DNA of 5,028 nt from an uncultured Clostridium sp. (GTDB taxonomy: Bacteria; Bacillota; Clostridia; TANB77; CAG-508). Under the pieces are notes generated by a model. It was given only the letters and a program-made list of their open reading frames with translations. It was not told the DNA's origin and ran no database searches. Shown one piece after another: positions 1 to 5,028 of this stretch. Made by a program: the position numbers and the translations under genes. The stretch lies in contig USCB01000044.1 in assembly GCA_900553125.1 (NCBI GenBank), positions 1 to 5,028 on the forward strand. The letters are read 5' to 3'. The stretch's first letter is position 1. Each line of letters begins with the position of its first letter.

Positions 1-197
1 TAATTTACTATTTTATTATTTTATGTTTTTTTAAATTAGCTTTCGCAATGATTATATTTTAAAAATTATTATTATTATTCTCTTATGATTAAATTTTAGT
101 TTTATTAAAGTTATATTTATCATTTAATATTTATTTTTATAATTATAAAATTTTTGATTATTAAAAAATATTTGTAACTTTTACTATTTTTTCTTTT
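1..197. other. A+T-rich sequence without supported genes
   Basis: This stretch is almost entirely A and T, with frequent stops in all frames. It holds a five-unit ATT run near 68-81 and a perfect A+T palindrome at 135-150, both expected by chance at this composition. I see no gene, RNA or terminator here. Confidence 0.5.
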
Positions 198-245
198 ATT
201 TCCTTGTCTTATTCCTCTTCCATTTCTTTGAGTTAAATCTGTCGG
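198..245 (-). pseudogene. Helicase motif VI relic (SF2 type, mobile-element helicase)
   Basis: A 16-codon stretch reads PTDLTQRNGRGIRQGN on the minus strand. The QRxGRxxRQGN core is the motif VI pattern of SF2/SNF2-like helicases, especially the long helicase or methylase-helicase proteins of phages, plasmids and conjugative elements, where it contacts ATP. Stops lie immediately upstream in frame (TAA at 248-246 and another two codons further), and downstream codons become Lys/Asn/Ile-rich without clear similarity. It would be a tiny fragment of a much larger lost gene. The short length means chance similarity cannot be excluded, but the motif match is dense. Confidence 0.4.
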
Positions 246-275
246 TTAGTTTTATTAGTCAGTCTATTTATAGAC

Positions 276-305
276 AAAATAAAAAGAAGTATTATTTCAT
301 ACTTC
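276..305 (-). terminator. Intrinsic terminator 2, in tandem
   Basis: GAAGTAT (286-292) and ATACTTC (299-305) form a perfect 7-bp stem with a 6-nt loop. On the minus strand it is followed by TTTTTATTTT (complement of 276-285). It lies just past the first terminator, so leftward transcripts meet two stops in a row. The recombinase remnant's TGA (299-297) falls inside this hairpin. Confidence 0.6.
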
Positions 306-892
306 ATAAAAAATCAGGAAAACCGCCGATATACATCGACGGAAATTCCTTTGATTGCTACTTAAAAGTGAATCAGGCTCAACCAGTTCTCTACTCTTCC
401 TTTTACTTTCATTTTGTTGTTTTCTTCTAATTATTTTCTTACATTCAAGGCAATATTTTTGAACCTTTGATTTTGGTGTATATTCTTTATCACATTCTAC
501 ACAAATCCTATTTTCTATTGGAAAATATACTCTATTTATTGGTACTTTATAAGATACTGATTGAATATTTCCTACATATTTATAGTTTATAGCTACTCTT
601 TGCTTAATTACTCCTTTTTCATATTGATACTTTTCAGATACTTCAATTCTATCTATTAAAGCATTAACTATTGCACCTGTAAGTTCTTCAATATTAGTAT
701 AATCTTTAATAATATCAGCAAATTCAATAATATTTGTACTTATTTTGCTTTGTTCTTTTCTTGTTGTTTCAATGTTTTCAAGTTTTTGTAATATCTCATT
801 TTGCTCTGTTTGATAATTTTCAGACATCATCTTATAATTTCTTTCAGTGATATTTGATGTAATTCTATCTTCATATTATATTTTTCAAACAG
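297..892 (-). pseudogene. Large serine recombinase, C-terminal remnant
   Basis: An open frame from ATG 830 to TGA 297 (177 codons) matches the C-terminal part of TnpX-like large serine recombinases. It begins in a coiled-coil helix (NYKMMSENYQTEQNEILQKL), continues with a segment resembling the recombinase C-terminal domain (ELTGAIVNALIDRIEV, residues 49-64, then KQRVAINYKYVG, 76-87), and ends in a zinc-ribbon with CVEC (110-113) and CLEC (127-130) plus a basic tail. The ATG has no ribosome binding site and is internal. Upstream the frame continues as YEDRITSNITERNYK to a TAA at 878-876, where a frameshift leads into LFEKY in another frame, together rebuilding the family's LFEK-YEDR-I-ERN pattern. 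The catalytic serine domain, normally about 300 residues upstream, is absent. The last 15-20 codons run through terminator hairpins, so the native end is probably altered too. It should be inactive. Confidence 0.75.
313..355 (-). terminator. Intrinsic terminator 1 at the recombinase remnant's end
   Basis: The arms CCGCCGAT (323-330) and ATCGACGG (335-342) pair around ATAC. The stem extends through GGAA/TTCC and ATCA/TGAT with small internal loops. On the minus strand it is followed directly by six T residues (complement of 308-313). This G+C-rich stem stands out in an A+T-rich region and has classical terminator form for leftward transcription, although it lies inside the remnant's open frame. 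Confidence 0.65.
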
Positions 893-900
893 TTCTTATT

Positions 901-1047
901 TGTAAAATGATAATAATCAAATAATTCCTCTCTAAGTTAATTTTCACGTCTTTTTATATAATCATCTAATTCGTAAAAATGAATTAAATGCCATCTAATT
1001 TCTTTAAAAACTTTTTGAGGAATTTCTATTGTATTTGTTTCTATATG
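901..1047 (-). pseudogene. Start-less coding fragment, possibly from a phage regulator
   Basis: Between the two recombinase relics, one minus-strand frame reads as protein-like sequence: IEIPQKVFKEIRWHLIHFY, then ELDDYIKRREN, a TAA at 939-937, and LREELFDYYHF after it. The frame is closed upstream by TGA and has no start codon or ribosome binding site, so it is not an intact gene. A helical stretch with a W-HL-x-x-Y-x-x-x-D-x-x-I spacing followed by a charged helix resembles the N-terminus of phage ArpU/RinA-type late transcription regulators. That resemblance is weak and from memory of the family pattern. It could instead be part of either neighbouring recombinase gene or of an unrelated protein. 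Confidence 0.3.
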
Positions 1048-1126
1048 CCTAAATCATAAAAAACGCTTAAAAACGATTCTCATAAGTCTTTTTTTAACTA
1101 ATATTTTTGAATTTTTTATACAGCTC

Positions 1127-1279
1127 TTATTTTGTCATAATTAAATATCTAAAAAATATTCTAATATCGTTGTAAATTTTATTTACAGTTGTTTCTGCAT
1201 ATAATGAAATATATCTTATATATTTTAGATAAAAATTCAAATAATCTGGGTTTTTATCTTGTGATGATAAAAAAGACAT
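1127..1279 (-). pseudogene. Truncated tyrosine recombinase (N-terminal core-binding region)
   Basis: A 50-codon reading frame starts at ATG 1279 with a perfect AAGGAGG at 1294-1288, 8 nt upstream. Its sequence contains PDYLNFYLKYIR, then AETTVNKIYNDIRIFFRYL, the pattern of the SAM-like DNA-binding domain at the N-terminus of XerC/D and phage-type integrases, where two helices end in a DLxxFxxYL-like motif. Full-length relatives are about 280-400 residues and carry the R-H-R-Y catalytic domain; here a TAA at 1129-1127 ends the frame, and reading on gives only 10 codons to another stop. No catalytic domain is found in the following 800 bases. It is therefore a relic of an integrase gene, although its initiation signal is intact and a 50-residue peptide could still be made. 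The family call rests on motif pattern only. Confidence 0.55.
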
Positions 1280-1287
1280 ATAATAAA

Positions 1288-1294
1288 CCTCCTT
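1288..1294 (-). promoter_or_regulatory. Ribosome binding site of the truncated recombinase
   Basis: AAGGAGG on the minus strand lies 8 nt before the ATG at 1279, ideal for Bacillota. Its preservation shows that 1279 is the genuine start of the ancestral gene. Confidence 0.7.
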
Positions 1295-1360
1295 AAATAT
1301 AACTTATAAATATCAAGTTATATTATTTAGAAGTTTATTATTTTTTTCTAATAAAACAAG

Positions 1361-1404
1361 GATGCAAATGTGTGAATATAGCTCTATATTCACACATTTG
1401 TATC
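1361..1404. terminator. Long stem-loop, probable terminator of the ABC operon
   Basis: The two arms, 1361-1380 and 1385-1404, pair over 20 bp with a single G-U wobble and a 4-nt loop (GCTC). It lies 108 nt past the permease stop. On the minus strand the stem is followed by CTTGTTTTATT, a weak U-rich tract. On the plus strand only TTTG follows. Termination of leftward transcription is therefore the best reading, but the unusually long stem and modest U-tract leave room for a protein-binding or recombination site. Confidence 0.5.
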
Positions 1405-1425
1405 TTTGACAATAGTATTATAATA

Positions 1426-1451
1426 TTTAAGAACGACTATAGTTTCTTAAA
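1426..1451. repeat. Short inverted repeat downstream of the permease
   Basis: TTTAAGAA (1426-1433) and TTCTTAAA (1444-1451) form a perfect 8-bp dyad around a 10-nt centre that itself contains the palindrome ACTATAGT. No T-run follows on either strand, so it does not look like an intrinsic terminator. Its role is unknown, and it may simply add structure to the 3' end of the operon transcript. Confidence 0.3.
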
Positions 1452-1512
1452 CTTTCAGCTAAAACACTTGAATTGAACAGAATAAACCTAAAATAAAATT
1501 TAATTTTATTAC

Positions 1513-2754
1513 TTATTCTACCTGATGTTTACTATATGTTTTCTTTGCACAAATTAATGCTATAACCATCATAAAAATATAAGTAATTATAGTCATCATA
1601 GGTAAATCAATAACAATATTTCCTAACTTATATGATACCATTTGAGAAAAGTTTGAATAAATTGCATTATATGGCATTAAGAATAATATTTTATTTAATA
1701 TTCCAAAAGCTGACTTTATGCTCAAAAATACTGGTAACATAATAATAGCAATATCTATTACTAATACTGTCATAGGATTTTTCAGTTTAGATGACAAGAA
1801 TAATGTTAATCCCACCATACCAAACAATACTGTATATGAAATCACTATATTATATAAAAGTGACTGGAAGAATGTTAGTGCGTATGGACTTAATATGTTA
1901 GAAAGTTGTATTGGTAAATTTCCTCCATCTGTACCAAACATTAAGAATATTGTTCCTATTGCAAATATTAAATATATTGTAAATACTAATGTTGCAAATA
2001 TATAAGATGCGATTATTTTCGCAGTTACACCTTTACTTTTTCCATACTTTGTGGTTAATAATATTTTATCTGTACCATTTTGATACTCTCCTGCAAAAAC
2101 AGATGCTAAACATATACATATAGCAATTACTCCAAATATAAGTAATTCATAAGTGTTATACAAATTAGAATATCCATAATAAAAATCATATTCAAATGGT
2201 GTTTTTGTGTTATTAGACTTCTCTAACCAATATTCTTTTTCTTGAGGTGTATATTTTTTTCCATCATAACTTTGATTTAATTCTTCTTCTATTCTTTGTT
2301 GTCTTGTTTCATAAAAATCTTTCTGTTCTTTTAAATTTAGATTAAATAATTCAGTTATATAGCTAGTATTATAATTTGCATATACACGGTTTATATTTGT
2401 TAATAAATCAAGTCTATTATATAAATATTCATTATAAATTTCAATACTAAAATCCTTTTCTCCATCACTATTTGTAATAAGATTATTTGGATCATTATGC
2501 AACTCTTGTAATTTTTCTATTTCTTTTATAATCTTTTCATTTGTTAAAGTTCCAGAAATCTCTTTCATTTGTTCTTTTCTAACACTAATAGCCTCTTTAC
2601 CTTTATAAGATTTTCCACTCTTATCTCTTGCTAGAAAATCTTTACCTGCCATAGAAAATAGTAATGTTATTAAAAACAAACAAACTATGATTACAATAAT
2701 ATTCATTTTTTTATTAAATAATTTTTTTAATTCAAATTTCACTAATGTTCCCAT
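1513..2754 (-). CDS. ABC-2 type permease with large extracellular domain
   Basis: This is the membrane subunit of the exporter, 413 residues from the chosen start. One N-terminal helix (about 17-36) is followed by a hydrophilic, Lys/Glu-rich segment of about 160 residues (37-200) predicted to be outside the cell. Helices follow at roughly 201-222, 247-269, 295-321, 328-347 and 385-403. After helix 2 the motif AGEYQNGTDKILLTTKYGK (221-239) is typical of ABC-2 permeases of this class. An in-frame ATG lies three codons upstream at 2763, but the only ribosome binding site, GAAAGGA at 2770-2764, touches it directly and sits 9 nt from the ATG at 2754, so I prefer the shorter protein. It is the last gene of the operon. 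No frameshift or missing segment is seen. The big ectodomain may sense or bind a peptide or envelope molecule, which is inference. Confidence 0.93.
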   Translation of the reverse strand: MGTLVKFELKKLFNKKMNIIVIIVCLFLITLLFSMAGKDFLARDKSGKSYKGKEAISVRKEQMKEISGTLTNEKIIKEIEKLQELHNDPNNLITNSDGEKDFSIEIYNEYLYNRLDLLTNINRVYANYNTSYITELFNLNLKEQKDFYETRQQRIEEELNQSYDGKKYTPQEKEYWLEKSNNTKTPFEYDFYYGYSNLYNTYELLIFGVIAICICLASVFAGEYQNGTDKILLTTKYGKSKGVTAKIIASYIFATLVFTIYLIFAIGTIFLMFGTDGGNLPIQLSNILSPYALTFFQSLLYNIVISYTVLFGMVGLTLFLSSKLKNPMTVLVIDIAIIMLPVFLSIKSAFGILNKILFLMPYNAIYSNFSQMVSYKLGNIVIDLPMMTIITYIFMMVIALICAKKTYSKHQVE

Positions 2755-2763
2755 ATTGTTCAT

Positions 2764-2770
2764 TCCTTTC
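2764..2770 (-). promoter_or_regulatory. Ribosome binding site deciding the permease start
   Basis: GAAAGGA on the minus strand abuts the ATG at 2763 with no spacer but lies 9 nt from the ATG at 2754. Normal spacing favours the second ATG, giving a protein beginning MGTLVKFELKKLF. Confidence 0.65.
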
Positions 2771-2774
2771 TTTT

Positions 2775-3647
2775 CTATTTTTCATTATCTTGAAAATATG
2801 CTAAATATAAATCTTCTAAATTAGGTTCTATATTAACAGCATTCACAGTTGGTTTTTGCCTACTTACAATTCTTAATTCTGTTGTATTATTTTCTTGATG
2901 AATATTAATAATACAATATTTATGATTCAGCATTTCTACTTCTTTTTTATCATAAGCAACACATTTCCATACACTGCCTCTTAAATCTTGTAAAAGTTCT
3001 TCTGGCGTTCCTGTTAATATCTTTTTACCTGCTTTCATCACAATAATTTCATCTGCAATAAATTCAATATCTGATACAATATGAGTTGATAATATTACAA
3101 TTTTATCTTGTGAAAAACTACTAATTAAGTTTCTAAACTTTACCCTTTCTTTTGGGTCTAGTCCTGCTGTTGGCTCATCTAAAATTAGAATCTTTGGGTT
3201 ATTTAACATTGCTTGTGCAATTCCTAATCTTTGTTTCATTCCTCCAGAAAATGTCTTTACTTTTTGTTTTTTTTCATTTTCCAAATTAACTATTTGTAAT
3301 AACTCATTCACTCTCATTTCAGCCTTTTCTTTTGATAATCCCTTTAATGCAGCAATATACATTAAAAAATCATAAGCTGTAAAATCTGGATAGTATCCAA
3401 AATCTTGTGGTAAATAACCAAGAACTTGTCTGTAATCCTCCCCTAGTTTTTTTATATCTGTTCCATTATATTTAATTTGACCAGAAGTTGGATTTTGAAT
3501 ACCACATATCATTCTCATAAGTGTTGTTTTTCCTGCTCCATTTGCACCAAGTAATCCATAAACTCCTGGTTTTAGTTTTATAGAAACTCTATCCACTGCA
3601 ATTTTATTTTTATATTGTTTTGTTAGCCTATCTATTGCAAGTTCCAT
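2775..3647 (-). CDS. ABC transporter ATP-binding protein (ABC-2 type exporter)
   Basis: This 290-residue cytoplasmic ATPase powers the permease encoded next. All nucleotide-binding motifs are intact: Walker A GANGAGKT (34-41), Q-loop in LGYLPQD (Q81), signature FSGGMKQR (133-140), Walker B ILILDEP with catalytic E158, D-loop AGLDP (161-165) and switch histidine in STHIVSD (H189). The last 70 or so residues form the accessory C-terminal region common in ATPases paired with ABC-2 permeases of antimicrobial-peptide or bacitracin-resistance type exporters. The ATG at 3647 is preceded by GAGGAGG with a 10-nt spacer. Its first 16 nt overlap the end of the upstream membrane-protein gene, indicating coupled translation. 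Family assignment is secure. Export rather than import is inferred from the absence of a binding-protein gene and the ABC-2 partner. The substrate is unknown. Confidence 0.96.
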   Translation of the reverse strand: MELAIDRLTKQYKNKIAVDRVSIKLKPGVYGLLGANGAGKTTLMRMICGIQNPTSGQIKYNGTDIKKLGEDYRQVLGYLPQDFGYYPDFTAYDFLMYIAALKGLSKEKAEMRVNELLQIVNLENEKKQKVKTFSGGMKQRLGIAQAMLNNPKILILDEPTAGLDPKERVKFRNLISSFSQDKIVILSTHIVSDIEFIADEIIVMKAGKKILTGTPEELLQDLRGSVWKCVAYDKKEVEMLNHKYCIINIHQENNTTELRIVSRQKPTVNAVNIEPNLEDLYLAYFQDNEK

Positions 3648-4375
3648 ATATAATTATCCTCCTCTTCATAAAATTGATAAACAGCTTTTATAAAATAAAA
3701 TACTGTTATAATTAATAAACCTAACCATACTAAAACACTTGAAGTTTCATAAACACTAGGAAACTTTATATTAATTTTAAATAAAATCGCATTGATTAAT
3801 AACATTATCGTCATATTTACAATGTCGTTTGACTTATTTTTTAATAAACGCATTGTTAAAATGTTAGCAACATTGGTTATCATAAATGGCACTAAAAGAT
3901 AAAGAATTAATACATAACTTTCCTGTTCAAAATGAGTTCCAGTCATAACTGCAAATACTGTCATTATACATAAATTAATAAATGTATTAATTATTAATTT
4001 AATTGAAATCGATTCTTTTAAGTCCATTTTACAACTCATTTCAATTTCATACATATTATATTTAAAACTTTTCTCTAACTCCATTATTTGAAGAAATGCT
4101 AATATTGGCATTACAAGTGATAAAATTAGCCTTGTTTTCTCAAAATTCATAGATTTTATAACTAATATTCCTACCAATAATAGAATAAATTGGAAAAGAA
4201 AAGTAATTTTACTCATAAAAGGAATATATCTTTTTATCTTTTCAAAATAGCTTTCCTTTACTGTTATTTCTGTATTTGCTATTTCCATTTTTAATATTTC
4301 TATTGATTGCCTTTTTTTATTTTCATCTATACTTGGCAATTCTCTTTTGTTTAAAATTTCTCTCCACTTATCCAT
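3632..4375 (-). CDS. Six-helix membrane protein, putative anti-sigma factor / sensor
   Basis: This 247-residue protein starts with a charged cytoplasmic segment of about 54 residues and is followed by six predicted membrane helices at roughly 55-75, 82-99, 125-145, 153-175, 184-201 and 212-233, ending in an acidic tail (YEEEDNYIW). There is no signal peptide and no recognisable enzymatic motif. Its position 4 nt after the sigma-factor stop, and before an ABC ATPase, matches clostridial and bacillar operons in which an unnamed membrane protein sits between an ECF sigma factor and an ABC exporter. By analogy the N-terminal segment would bind the sigma factor. That function is inference from position and topology, because no anti-sigma domain is clearly readable. 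The alternative is a membrane subunit of the adjacent ABC transporter. The ATG at 4375 has AAAGGAGG 12 nt upstream, inside the end of the sigma gene, which suggests translational coupling. Confidence 0.85.
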   Translation of the reverse strand: MDKWREILNKRELPSIDENKKRQSIEILKMEIANTEITVKESYFEKIKRYIPFMSKITFLFQFILLLVGILVIKSMNFEKTRLILSLVMPILAFLQIMELEKSFKYNMYEIEMSCKMDLKESISIKLIINTFINLCIMTVFAVMTGTHFEQESYVLILYLLVPFMITNVANILTMRLLKNKSNDIVNMTIMLLINAILFKINIKFPSVYETSSVLVWLGLLIITVFYFIKAVYQFYEEEDNYIWNLQ

Positions 4376-4379
4376 CTAA

Positions 4380-4907
4380 TTAAAAGTCCTCCTTTCCTAA
4401 ATACCTACTCAATTTTTCTATTCCCTGCTTTAGTCTTGATTTAATGGTAGGTACTTTTTCATCAAGCATTTTAGATATATCTTTAATTTTCAAATCTTCA
4501 TAATACTTCAAAATAATTACTTCTTTTTGTTTTTCTGGTAGCTCTTTTAATGCTTTATCAATTGAATTTTTTTGTTCTATTCTTGATAATTCATTAGAAT
4601 CATTTTCTTTATAAGTTTGATTATCATCTAATTCTTCTAATTCCACTTTATTCTCGTCAAAATAAGTGTTACATACATTCATTGCTATTGTAATTAAATA
4701 ACTTTTAAATTTTCCTCTATGTTTATAAGTTCCTATATATTTAATCAATTTCAAGAATGTTTCCTGTGTTAAATCATAAGAAAGTGAGCTATTTCCTGTT
4801 TTATAATAACAAAATCTATAAATATCATCATAATATTTCTCAATTAATATCTCTAATAATTCTTTATTTCCGTGCTGTATTTTATAGATTAATTTTTTAT
4901 CTTCCAA
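4380..4907 (-). CDS. ECF-type RNA polymerase sigma factor (sigma-70 family)
   Basis: This 175-residue protein has the two-domain layout of extracytoplasmic-function sigma factors, which direct RNA polymerase to a small regulon after an envelope signal. Region 2 spans about residues 5-80 and includes the conserved YDLTQETFLK segment (44-53), followed by a region 2.4-like stretch ending near NVCNTYF. An acidic linker covers about 87-110. Region 4 spans about 115-170, with LPEKQKEVIILKYYEDL leading into a helix-turn-helix at about 138-166 (IKDISKMLDEKVPTIKSRLK). Regions 1 and 3 are absent, and the length is normal for an ECF factor. The start is TTG at 4907, supported by AAAGGAGG seven bases upstream; no in-frame ATG precedes it. 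It is the first gene of a four-gene operon and probably autoregulated, which is inference. The family call is secure; the regulon and signal are unknown. Confidence 0.95.
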   Translation of the reverse strand: MEDKKLIYKIQHGNKELLEILIEKYYDDIYRFCYYKTGNSSLSYDLTQETFLKLIKYIGTYKHRGKFKSYLITIAMNVCNTYFDENKVELEELDDNQTYKENDSNELSRIEQKNSIDKALKELPEKQKEVIILKYYEDLKIKDISKMLDEKVPTIKSRLKQGIEKLSRYLGKEDF

Positions 4908-4914
4908 GTAAATA

Positions 4915-4922
4915 CCTCCTTT
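4915..4922 (-). promoter_or_regulatory. Strong ribosome binding site fixing a TTG start
   Basis: AAAGGAGG on the minus strand lies 7 nt before the TTG at 4907. It fixes the sigma-factor start at this non-ATG codon. TTG starts usually lower initiation, which could keep basal sigma-factor levels low; that part is inference. Confidence 0.85.
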
Positions 4923-5028
4923 CTTTCTTTTATAAACTAGCTTACATATAATATAACCTAAAAAAATATAAAAAAGATTTAAAATTTTATTAAATTTTTA
5001 AATTTTTTCATTTTAATGTTTTATTAAT
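4923..5028 (-). promoter_or_regulatory. Upstream region of the sigma/ABC operon; promoter not resolved
   Basis: These bases precede the sigma-factor ribosome binding site and must hold at least part of the operon's promoter if transcription starts locally. The stretch is almost pure A+T. A TATTAT box at 4953-4948 (minus strand) could be a -10 element, but its -35 position is only T-rich and not convincing. I found no AAC-spacer-CGTC pattern of the classical ECF type, so autoregulation is not visible in the sequence. A ten-codon ATG reading frame starting at 5011 has no ribosome binding site and is probably chance. Confidence 0.3.

Noticed and set aside
135..150. Perfect 16-bp palindrome TTTTATAATTATAAAA
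   Set aside because: It consists of A and T only, in a region of nearly pure A+T, with no flanking gene to regulate.
1406..1425. TTGACA next to TATAAT-like bases on the plus strand
   Set aside because: The spacing between the boxes is far too short for a sigma-A promoter, and no plus-strand gene follows.
1492..1510. A+T-only palindrome just past the permease stop
   Set aside because: Nine-base A/T arms with a one-base centre cannot form a stable terminator, and such dyads are common at this composition.
1718..2005. Plus-strand open frame of 95 codons inside the permease gene
   Set aside because: It is antisense to a clear permease, has no ribosome binding site, and its Asn/Ile/Val-rich composition is what the reverse of membrane-helix codons gives.
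4757..4951. Plus-strand open frame of 64 codons over the sigma-factor start
   Set aside because: It is antisense to the conserved region 2 of the sigma factor and has no initiation signal or family resemblance.
4979..5011. Ten-codon minus-strand frame (MKKFKNLIKF) upstream of the sigma factor
   Set aside because: There is no ribosome binding site, and short ATG/AAA/TTT frames are expected in such A+T-rich DNA. A leader peptide cannot be supported.
1..5028. CRISPR array, tRNA, rRNA or riboswitch
   Set aside because: No regularly spaced repeats, tRNA cloverleaf features, rRNA signature stretches or known riboswitch cores were seen on either strand by eye.

Overview
The window is strongly A+T-rich, and every supported gene lies on the minus strand, so the sequence reads right to left. 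Base composition, AAAGGAGG-type ribosome binding sites, a TTG start and the protein families point to a low-GC Bacillota genome, most likely Clostridia. I cannot name a genus from sequence alone.

Right part (about 4907 down to 1513): one compact four-gene operon. It encodes an ECF-type sigma factor, a six-helix membrane protein with a short cytoplasmic N-terminus (a likely anti-sigma factor or signal sensor), an ABC transporter ATPase with all catalytic motifs, and an ABC-2 type permease with a large extracellular domain between its first and second membrane helices. Gaps are 4 nt or about 20 nt, and the membrane protein and ATPase genes overlap by 16 nt, so the four are almost certainly co-transcribed and translationally coupled. 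The simplest model is an envelope-stress or antimicrobial-export module. The membrane protein would hold the sigma factor inactive, a signal would release it, and the sigma factor would drive expression of the exporter and of itself. The substrate and signal cannot be read from the sequence. No clear ECF promoter motif is visible in the 121 bases upstream of the operon.

Middle (about 1512-1280): a non-coding gap holding a near-perfect 20-bp inverted repeat with a 4-nt loop (1361-1404), probably the operon's terminator, plus smaller dyads.

Left part (about 1279-190): decayed mobile-element genes, all on the minus strand. They are, in reading order: the N-terminal core-binding region of a tyrosine recombinase with an excellent ribosome binding site but a stop after 50 codons; a start-less coding-like fragment that may come from a phage regulator; the C-terminal part of a large serine recombinase, with a frameshift at its 5' side and a zinc-ribbon tail; two tandem intrinsic terminators; and a 16-residue relic matching motif VI of SF2 helicases found in phages and conjugative elements. 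The remaining leftmost bases are A+T-rich sequence with nothing I can support. The contrast is an intact ECF/ABC operon beside the remains of one or more integrated elements.
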